Both the position numbers and the translations under genes were made by a program. Positions 1-4,052 of a stretch of DNA of 5,892 bases are shown piece by piece. Source of the DNA: Treponema sp. (GTDB lineage Bacteria > Spirochaetota > Spirochaetia > Treponematales > Breznakiellaceae); contig JAITON010000228.1 of NCBI GenBank assembly GCA_031289935.1, positions 1 through 5,892 on the forward strand, read 5' to 3'. The notes under the pieces are model-generated. The model saw only the letters and a list, made by a program, of their open reading frames with translations, searched no databases and was not told the origin of the DNA. Each line of letters opens with the position of its first letter. Position 1 is the first letter of the stretch.

Positions 1-107
1 ATTAGAAAGGGCCTGGCAAACTTGAGGCTCCCGGAAAACTCAATATCCGGTGATAAAATCGTATCAAAATCGTTGTCTTCCAACTCATCGGCACGAACTT
101 CGCTCAT
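1..107 (-). CDS. Bactofilin (polymer-forming cytoskeletal protein), N-terminal part only
   Basis: Read on the minus strand from ATG at 107-105, this gives 35 residues beginning MSEVRADELEDNDFDTILSP and continuing DIEFSGSLKFARPFL before leaving the window. An acidic, flexible N-terminus followed by an 'I.F.G.L.F..PFLI'-type first beta-helix turn is typical of bactofilins, which polymerise into membrane-associated filaments that organise cell shape or envelope enzymes. This ATG is the first start after an in-frame TAG at 118-116. No Shine-Dalgarno is visible before it, and a candidate -10 ends 6 nt upstream, so the mRNA may be leaderless. It is transcribed away from the PEGA/FGE-like gene, with a repeat-filled region between them. 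Only the N-terminus is visible, so the family call rests on about 20 informative residues. Confidence 0.72.
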   Translation of the reverse strand, partial: MSEVRADELEDNDFDTILSPDIEFSGSLKFARPFL

Positions 108-113
108 GCTGCT

Positions 114-142
114 ATGCTAGCCTGAATGAAGAAAAAGCGCAA
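114..142 (-). promoter_or_regulatory. Candidate sigma-70 promoter of the bactofilin gene, leaderless geometry
   Basis: On the minus strand there is TTGCGC (142-137, 3 of 6 consensus bases), a 17-nt spacer and TAGCAT (119-114, 4 of 6). Six bases then precede the ATG at 107. The hexamers alone are weak. The call gains support because the 17-nt and 6-nt spacings are the same as at the perfect promoter of the divergent gene. Confidence 0.45.
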
Positions 143-191
143 GGGGGTGTTTCCCTCATGCCGGGCCGCTGAGACGCAGGGCGCGTGAGCC

Positions 192-368
192 AAAAACCCC
201 GCAGGTTTTTCTAAAAACGTTTGAGGGTTTACCTCAAAACCCCGCAGGTTTTTCCAAAAACGTTTGAGGTTTTACCTCAAAACCCCGCAGGTTTTTCTAA
301 AAACGTTTGAGGTTTTACCTCCAAACCCCGCAGGTTTTTTTCAAAACGCCTGGTGTTTTCATCAGAAT
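192..368. repeat. Tandem array of 43-bp units built from two 21-22-bp halves
   Basis: CCCCGCAGG recurs at 197, 240, 283 and 326, exactly 43 bp apart. Units 1-3 (197-239, 240-282, 283-325) differ only at unit positions 16, 31 and 40. Unit 4 (326-368) matches for its first 14 bases and then diverges. Each unit has two similar halves, one around AAAACCCCGCAGGTTTT and one around AAAACGTTTGAGGTTTT, giving a period near 21.5 bp, about two helical turns. Each half contains an inverted repeat: AAAACC/GGTTTT around CCGCA, and TTTGAGGT/ACCTCAAA around TTT (exact in unit 2 at 263-270/274-281). Neighbouring hairpins share the AAAA arm, so they are mutually exclusive. There are no unique spacers, and 43 is not a multiple of 3, so it is neither CRISPR nor coding. 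The array fills most of the region between two divergent genes. Its function is unknown; protein binding, DNA bending or supercoil-driven extrusion are possible. I see nothing definite in the flanking stretch 143-191. Confidence 0.93.
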
Positions 369-418
369 TCCTGAGCTTTGGCCCTAAACGCCTGAGGCTC
401 AGCCCTAAACGCCTGTAT
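369..418. repeat. Degenerate, GC-richer continuation of the half-unit array
   Basis: The core AAACG(TT/CC)TG continues past the clean units. It lies at 215, 258, 301 and 344 within units, then at 386 and 407, so the steps are 43, 43, 43, 42 and 21. A 14-base identity, GCCCTAAACGCCTG, occurs at 381-394 and 402-415, 21 bp apart. TT-to-CC changes in the core and loss of the T-tracts make these copies look like an older or differently selected end of the same array. It stops about 33 bp before the -35 of the downstream promoter. Confidence 0.7.
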
Positions 419-450
419 TCGCCGCATGGGATGAGCGCGCCGGGCCCGCG

Positions 451-479
451 TTGACAAGGCCGGGTAAGGCCCCTATAAT
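451..479 (+). promoter_or_regulatory. Perfect consensus sigma-70 promoter of the PEGA/FGE-like-smpB operon
   Basis: TTGACA (451-456), a 17-nt spacer and TATAAT (474-479) match the consensus at all twelve positions. The -10 ends 6 nt before the ATG at 486, so the usual +1 falls on the start codon itself. No Shine-Dalgarno lies between, which is consistent with a leaderless transcript. A full-consensus promoter suggests strong constitutive transcription unless the upstream repeat array or a bound protein restrains it. Confidence 0.9.
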
Positions 480-485
480 GGCCTC

Positions 486-1976
486 ATGCCGGAACGAACC
501 ATCGTCAAGGAGACCCTGCCGGAAGACCGGGTCCGTCTAAAGCCCCTGGGGGGGATGAGCCCCGGGCGCTACCTCTCCATCCTTTATGCCCTTATCCTGC
601 TGGTCATACTCTTCTTTATCCTGATTTATCCCGGTATTTCCAATCCCGGCAGCAGGCTGCGTTTCCGCTCCGAGCCCCTGGGCGCGGCGGTCCGGGTGGA
701 CGGAATCTACCGGGGGACCACCCCCTGCGAGCTCTTTATCCCCGCCGGGGAACGGCGTTTTGAACTGGTCCTGCCGGGATTTTCCCCGGTAACCTTCAGC
801 CGGGATATTGGCGGCCGGGTTTTCGGTTCCCTCCTGTTCCCCCGGCGTGTCGAACTGGACCTGGTTCTGGTGGCCCCGGAGCCGGTAGCGGTGTTCCGGG
901 AAGCCGCCAGGGAATACGCCCGCTGGTCTCTGGCCGGGGAAGCCAGCTCCGCCTGGCAGGTTCCCCTGGTGTTATCCGAGGGGGCCTACCGGCTGGGAAA
1001 GGCGGCGGGGGATGATCCCCTGATCCGCCCCGCCCTGGAGGCGATTCTGCGGGAATCCCTGGGTTTCGCGGCCACCAGGACGGCCCTGCGGGATCTGGGC
1101 CGGGCAAAGTTTCTCCTGGACAATGCCGGGCTCGCCCCTTCGCCTCTTTCTCTGCTCCAATCCGCAGGGGATATCCTCGCAATCCTGGGGGAAAATCCCG
1201 GATCGGCCCTCTGGCTGGCGGAACTCCTGGGGGAAAACGCCGCCGGAACGGTCCTGAGGGAATCGGCCTGGTACGCAGGGGCTGTGGAAACCGCCCGGGA
1301 AATCGCCGCCGAAAGCCCGGCGCCGGGGAGCTTTGGCGGGCAGCTTGAGCTGGGGGGCCTCTCCTTTAGGCAGCTCTCCGGGGGCCGGCTCCTGGCCGGG
1401 AATACCTATCCCCGGATAGAGCTCCTGGGGGATTTCTGGGTCTCCCGGACCGAAGTTACTCAGGCGGCCTGGGCTATCTTCCTGGCGGATAATCCCGAAT
1501 GGAGCGCTCCCTACGCAGCGGCTCTGGCCGCCGCAGGGAAGGCTACGAAAGACTATCTGGCCGGCGAGCCTGCGGAGCCCCAGAGGAGCGGGACCAGGGG
1601 GCTGCCGGGCCTCTCCTGGTACGCCGCAGAGGCCTATTGCCGCTGGCTTACGGGGCTCCTCCCGGCGTCTCTTTCGGCCTGGGAGGTCCGGCTCCCCACC
1701 GAGGCCCAGTGGGAGTATGCGGCCAGGGCGGATGCCGGGACCGGTATCCTGGAAAAGATCCTGGGGGGGCTCTGGGAATGGTGCGGCGACAGCTACACGC
1801 CCCTGGACCTCTTTGCCGGGAGTGGGGCCGCTTCCCCGGAGAAAGTCCTCCGGGGCGGTTCCTGGGTCAACCAGAACCCCGGTACCGGGCTCCGGGGATC
1901 CCTGCCCCCGGAATACTGCTCCCCCTTCGTGTCCTTTAGGCCGGTTATCGTACCTGCCGCAGGAGGGCGGCCGTGA
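486..1976 (+). CDS. Membrane-anchored PEGA-domain protein with a C-terminal FGE/SUMF1-like domain lacking the catalytic cysteines
   Basis: The protein has 496 residues. A short cytoplasmic N-terminus is followed by one membrane helix at about 29-52 (YLSILYALILLVILFFILIY). A PEGA-like beta domain follows at about 57-129 (SEPLGAAVRVDGIYRGTTPC), then an Ala/Leu-rich, probably helical middle at about 135-280. A formylglycine-generating-enzyme (SUMF1/EgtB/PvdO superfamily) fold covers about 285-490, with FWVSRTEVTQ, RLPTEAQWEYAAR (402-414), LWEWCGD (429-435) and VLRGGSW (454-460). The two cysteines that true FGEs carry just after RGGSW are absent (VNQNPGTGLRGSLPPE follows). Only about 14 residues separate the RLPTEAQWEYAAR and WEW motifs, where the family usually has several tens. 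I infer a non-catalytic, periplasm-facing binding or structural protein, not a sulfatase activator. The start is the first ATG, 6 nt after a perfect -10; Met24 is a less likely alternative. It overlaps smpB by 4 bp. Confidence 0.85.
   Translation: MPERTIVKETLPEDRVRLKPLGGMSPGRYLSILYALILLVILFFILIYPGISNPGSRLRFRSEPLGAAVRVDGIYRGTTPCELFIPAGERRFELVLPGFSPVTFSRDIGGRVFGSLLFPRRVELDLVLVAPEPVAVFREAAREYARWSLAGEASSAWQVPLVLSEGAYRLGKAAGDDPLIRPALEAILRESLGFAATRTALRDLGRAKFLLDNAGLAPSPLSLLQSAGDILAILGENPGSALWLAELLGENAAGTVLRESAWYAGAVETAREIAAESPAPGSFGGQLELGGLSFRQLSGGRLLAGNTYPRIELLGDFWVSRTEVTQAAWAIFLADNPEWSAPYAAALAAAGKATKDYLAGEPAEPQRSGTRGLPGLSWYAAEAYCRWLTGLLPASLSAWEVRLPTEAQWEYAARADAGTGILEKILGGLWEWCGDSYTPLDLFAGSGAASPEKVLRGGSWVNQNPGTGLRGSLPPEYCSPFVSFRPVIVPAAGGRP
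1961..1966 (+). promoter_or_regulatory. Shine-Dalgarno AGGAGG for smpB
   Basis: AGGAGG lies 6 nt before the GTG at 1973, inside the last codons of the upstream gene. It selects the GTG start and shows that anti-Shine-Dalgarno initiation is used inside operons here, unlike at the promoter-proximal genes. Confidence 0.85.
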
Positions 1977-2434
1977 GCGAGGGCGTCAAGATCATCGCGG
2001 TAAACCGCAAGGCCCGGTTCGACTATTCGGTGGACGAAAAATACGAGTGCGGTATCGAACTGCTGGGCACCGAGGTCAAATCCTTCCGGGAGGGGAAAAT
2101 CTCCTTCCCCGATGCCTGGGCCGAGGTTTCCGGGGGCGAGGTCTGGCTCCGTTCTCTGGTTATCGCGGAAAATCCCTTTTCCTCGGTCTTTAACCACGAG
2201 CCGGGGAGGCAGAAGAAGCTTCTGCTCCACCGGGATGAGATTAAACGTATCAGCCGAAAGGTGGACGAGAAAGGTTACACCTTGATTCCCCTCTTGTTTT
2301 ACTTCAAAAAGCGCCGGGTCAAGGTGGAACTGGGGCTTTGCAAGGGGAAAAAGGCCTACGACAAACGGGCCGATATCCGGGACCGGGACCTGAAACGGGA
2401 TATTTCCCGGGAATTCCGCCAGAGATTGAACTAG
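1973..2434 (+). CDS. smpB: SsrA (tmRNA)-binding protein SmpB
   Basis: The 153 residues are a full-length, canonical SmpB. The protein binds tmRNA and delivers it to ribosomes stalled on broken mRNAs for trans-translation in the cytoplasm. Diagnostic segments are NRKARFDYSVDEKYECGIEL (11-30), LGTEVKSFREGKISFPDAWA (31-50), FNHEP (73-77), KLLLH (82-86), KGYTLIPLLFYF (100-111) and GKKAYDKR (125-132). A basic C-terminal tail follows (RDLKRDISREFRQRLN), which in the family enters the mRNA channel. The GTG start has AGGAGG 6 nt upstream and overlaps the preceding stop as GTGA, so translation is probably coupled to the PEGA/FGE-like gene. The stop TAG at 2432-2434 lies in a CTAG that is also the stop of the converging gene. 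No ssrA gene is visible in the window. Confidence 0.97.
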   Translation: MSEGVKIIAVNRKARFDYSVDEKYECGIELLGTEVKSFREGKISFPDAWAEVSGGEVWLRSLVIAENPFSSVFNHEPGRQKKLLLHRDEIKRISRKVDEKGYTLIPLLFYFKKRRVKVELGLCKGKKAYDKRADIRDRDLKRDISREFRQRLN

Positions 2435-2919
2435 GGTCCGCCGAAAAAGGCCCGGCGGGGATCGAATTTGGGCCCGGCGGCCGGTTTCTCCTGCCGGTGG
2501 AGGAGTTCCGCAAGGAGCATACTGAAAAACAGCGCCAGGCCGGCCCCCAGGGAGATAAACCGGATAATTTCGTTGGAGAGGAATGCCGGTTCCCCGGCCC
2601 GGACAATCTGCCCCTCGGCAAATTCCTTGTTCAGGGTCCCGGGAATGCCCACGATGCGGAGGAACTTTTCCTCCGGCCGGCCGTAGCCCAGTTCCCGGGC
2701 ATAGGCGGCGATGGTGTCCGAATCGTAGAGCAGGGCGTCCATATCGCCCGCCAGTTCCCGGTTGAGCGCCTGGAGGCTTTCCAGGTTTGCCTTCTGCCGG
2801 TTCCGCTCCGCCGCCAGTTGATCATAGGCCGAAAGACCCATAGCCCCGGAGAAGAGGGAAAGAACCGTATAAATCAGGATGCTCAACCAGAACGGCAAAA
2901 GGTATTTTAGGGCCTTCAT
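2431..2919 (-). CDS. FtsB/DivIC-like septum formation protein with an added C-terminal membrane helix
   Basis: The protein has 162 residues: a membrane helix at about 7-29 (LLPFWLSILIYTVLSLFSGA), then a charged, Leu-rich coiled-coil stretch at about 32-64 (AAERNRQKANLESLQALNRE). Next comes the DivIC/FtsB hallmark IAAYARELGYGRPEEKFLRI (70-89). FtsB/DivIC proteins form a periplasmic or extracellular coiled coil with FtsL and FtsQ/DivIB in the divisome. They are usually about 100 residues and end soon after the RELGY..P.E segment. Here about 70 residues follow, including a second helix at about 117-140 (IIRFISLGAGLALFFSMLLA) and a basic tail, so both termini should be cytoplasmic. The start is ATG with no Shine-Dalgarno and an AT-rich -10-like TAAATT 6 nt upstream. 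The gene lies alone on the minus strand between two plus-strand operons. The family call is from motif and architecture; the tail is unrecognised. Confidence 0.8.
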   Translation of the reverse strand: MKALKYLLPFWLSILIYTVLSLFSGAMGLSAYDQLAAERNRQKANLESLQALNRELAGDMDALLYDSDTIAAYARELGYGRPEEKFLRIVGIPGTLNKEFAEGQIVRAGEPAFLSNEIIRFISLGAGLALFFSMLLAELLHRQEKPAAGPKFDPRRAFFGGP

Positions 2920-2925
2920 TGTTTT

Positions 2926-2954
2926 AATTTACGGCGTTTGTTCCCCATTCTTGA
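2926..2954 (-). promoter_or_regulatory. Candidate promoter of the FtsB/DivIC-like gene
   Basis: On the minus strand, TAAATT (2931-2926, 4 of 6 to TATAAT) ends 6 nt before the ATG at 2919. A 17-nt spacer leads back to TCAAGA (2954-2949, 3 of 6). The -35 is poor. The call rests on the local AT-richness and on a spacing identical to the other promoters in this window. Confidence 0.35.
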
Positions 2955-2964
2955 GGGATTGTCT

Positions 2965-2991
2965 GGTCCGGCTTGTCAAGCCGGGCCTTTT
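2965..2991. other. 11-bp inverted repeat with a T-run, overlapping the lepB copy 1 promoter
   Basis: GGTCCGGCTTG (2965-2975) and CAAGCCGGGCC (2977-2987) pair over 11 positions with one G-T wobble, around a single central T. TTTT follows at 2988-2991. In RNA, an 8-bp GC-rich stem with a TTGTCAA loop and a short U-run would be terminator-like for rightward transcription. The only rightward transcript reaching it would be smpB read-through. The palindrome also contains the TTGTCA -35 of the lepB promoter at its centre, so it could instead be an operator. The sequence cannot decide between these. Confidence 0.6.
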
Positions 2992-3001
2992 GTGCTAGAC
3001 T
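2973..3001 (+). promoter_or_regulatory. Sigma-70 promoter of the lepB-lepB-hemW operon, leaderless geometry
   Basis: TTGTCA (2973-2978, 5 of 6), a 17-nt spacer and TAGACT (2996-3001, 4 of 6) are present, with an extended -10 TGC at 2993-2995. Six nt then separate the -10 from the ATG at 3008, and there is no Shine-Dalgarno. The -35 sits in the centre of a palindrome, so it could be regulated by a dimeric DNA-binding protein. Confidence 0.7.
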
Positions 3002-3007
3002 AATCCT

Positions 3008-3988
3008 ATGGCGGGAGCTTTTTTTGACCGGGTCCAGGGGCTGACCGAAAGCTGCCTGACCCGGCGGCGCAGAATCAGGCGGATTAAGAAAGAAAAACTC
3101 CGGGGGAAAAACCCCCTTATCGACTGGATCGAGACTATCCTCTGGGCTGTGGGGGTGGTGTTGCTCCTTAACCAATACCTTTTCCAGGCTTACGCAATTC
3201 CTTCGGGTTCCATGATCGATACCCTGCTCATCAGGGACCGGATCTTTGTGAACAAGCTGGTGTTCGGTCCCGAGCTCCTGCCCGGCCTGGGTAAGCTCCC
3301 GAGCCCCGTCAAACCCAAGCGGAACGACGTCATCGTCTTTGAAAACCCCTCGTATATATCCAAGGGGCCCGTCTTTGATATCGCCCACCGGGTGCTCTTT
3401 ATGCTGAGCTTTTCCCTCTGGGACATCGACCGGGACGAGAGCGGGGAGGTACGGGCCCAGTTCCTGATCAAACGGGCCGCAGGCATGGGGGGGGACCGCT
3501 TTGTGTCCGACCGTGGGGAGATGCTGATCCGCTTCCCCGGAGAAGACCACTGGACGGCGGAACGGGACTATAACGAAGCCCTGGGACTGGACCACAACCT
3601 GAGCCGTCTGGTGGCCGCAACGGACTATCCTGCCCTGGAGGCTGCGGGGAAGGCCGCCGCCTACTATGATATGGGGCTCTCACCGCCCGAAGCGCTTACT
3701 GCCCAGGCGGCCGGAGCATCGGGTCTCCGCTATTACGATTATTTTGCCTATGAGGCGGCCCGGCTTCTAACCCTCAGGCTGATTCATCCGGAAGACGGCC
3801 GCTACCGGGCCCAATATTTGCGCAATACACTGGGCTGGTATGTGCCCGAAGGTTATGTACTGCCCCTGGGGGATAACCGGGATAATTCCCGGGACGGCCG
3901 CTACTTCGGGCCGGTCAAAGCTTCCAGGGTACTCGGCCAGGGGGTCTTTATCTTCTGGCCTTTTCCCCGCATGGGGCTTATCCCCTAA
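3008..3988 (+). CDS. lepB: Type I signal peptidase, copy 1 (long form with insertion)
   Basis: A 326-residue Ser-Lys signal peptidase that would remove signal peptides from exported proteins on the outer face of the inner membrane. A strongly basic N-terminus (RRRRIRRIKKEK, 20-31) precedes one membrane helix at about 42-60 (ETILWAVGVVLLLNQYLF). Box B is AIPSGSMIDTL, with Ser68 as the predicted nucleophile by alignment to the family pattern SGSM. It has Asp71 where many members have Pro. Box D is FLIKRAAGMGGDRF, with Lys155 as the predicted base. Box E is GDNRDNSRDGRYFGPV (288-303), intact. Between boxes D and E lies a long Ala/Tyr-rich stretch (about 180-275) that short family members lack. 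The first ATG lies 6 nt after the promoter -10. It is the first gene of a rightward operon, followed after 64 nt by a second lepB. Confidence 0.95.
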   Translation: MAGAFFDRVQGLTESCLTRRRRIRRIKKEKLRGKNPLIDWIETILWAVGVVLLLNQYLFQAYAIPSGSMIDTLLIRDRIFVNKLVFGPELLPGLGKLPSPVKPKRNDVIVFENPSYISKGPVFDIAHRVLFMLSFSLWDIDRDESGEVRAQFLIKRAAGMGGDRFVSDRGEMLIRFPGEDHWTAERDYNEALGLDHNLSRLVAATDYPALEAAGKAAAYYDMGLSPPEALTAQAAGASGLRYYDYFAYEAARLLTLRLIHPEDGRYRAQYLRNTLGWYVPEGYVLPLGDNRDNSRDGRYFGPVKASRVLGQGVFIFWPFPRMGLIP

Positions 3989-4005
3989 GGTTACTTTAAG
4001 GCAGC

Positions 4006-4029
4006 ATTTGCGCAACGAAGTGAGCAAAT
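4006..4029 (+). other. Hairpin in the lepB-lepB intergenic gap
   Basis: ATTTGC (4006-4011) and GCAAAT (4024-4029) can pair around a 12-nt loop. The structure ends 8 nt before the AGGAGG of the next gene. It has no T-run, so it is not a terminator. It may be an mRNA processing or stability element, or part of a small dispersed repeat; the sequence alone does not say. Confidence 0.35.
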
Positions 4030-4037
4030 ATAGCGGC

Positions 4038-4043
4038 AGGAGG
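4038..4043 (+). promoter_or_regulatory. Shine-Dalgarno AGGAGG fixing the start of lepB copy 2
   Basis: AGGAGG lies 9 nt before the ATG at 4053. This supports the 238-residue reading over the longer open frame from 3840, which would overlap copy 1 by about 150 bp. Confidence 0.85.
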
Positions 4044-4052
4044 CGGTTCGGA

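Noticed and set aside
206..341. Intrinsic terminators in the array because of hairpins next to T-runs
   Set aside because: The stems are mostly A-T with two or three G-C pairs, the array lies between two gene starts, and no transcript is expected to enter it from either side.
192..415. CRISPR array
   Set aside because: The repeats are contiguous with a 43-bp period and no unique spacers, the two halves resemble each other, and no cas gene is present in the window.
555..557. Met24 as the start of the PEGA/FGE-like protein
   Set aside because: The preceding run of G touches the ATG too closely for a Shine-Dalgarno, whereas the ATG at 486 sits exactly where the perfect promoter would start transcription.
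796..1182. Long minus-strand and off-frame open frames across the GC-rich genes
   Set aside because: They are rich in Pro, Arg and Gly with no recognisable domain and overlap well-supported genes; they are expected by-products of high GC.
2438..2458. Terminator just after smpB (CCGCCG/CGGCGG around a 9-nt loop)
   Set aside because: No T-run follows on either strand, and the bases encode the C-terminus of the converging gene.
2974..2979. Perfect minus-strand -35 TTGACA for the FtsB/DivIC-like gene
   Set aside because: No -10-like hexamer lies 16-18 nt downstream on that strand, and it arises from the centre of the palindrome.
3840..4052. Start of lepB copy 2 at ATG 3840 (309-residue reading)
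   Set aside because: This would overlap copy 1 by about 150 bp in another frame, the added residues do not look like signal peptidase, and the ATG at 4053 has AGGAGG 9 nt upstream.
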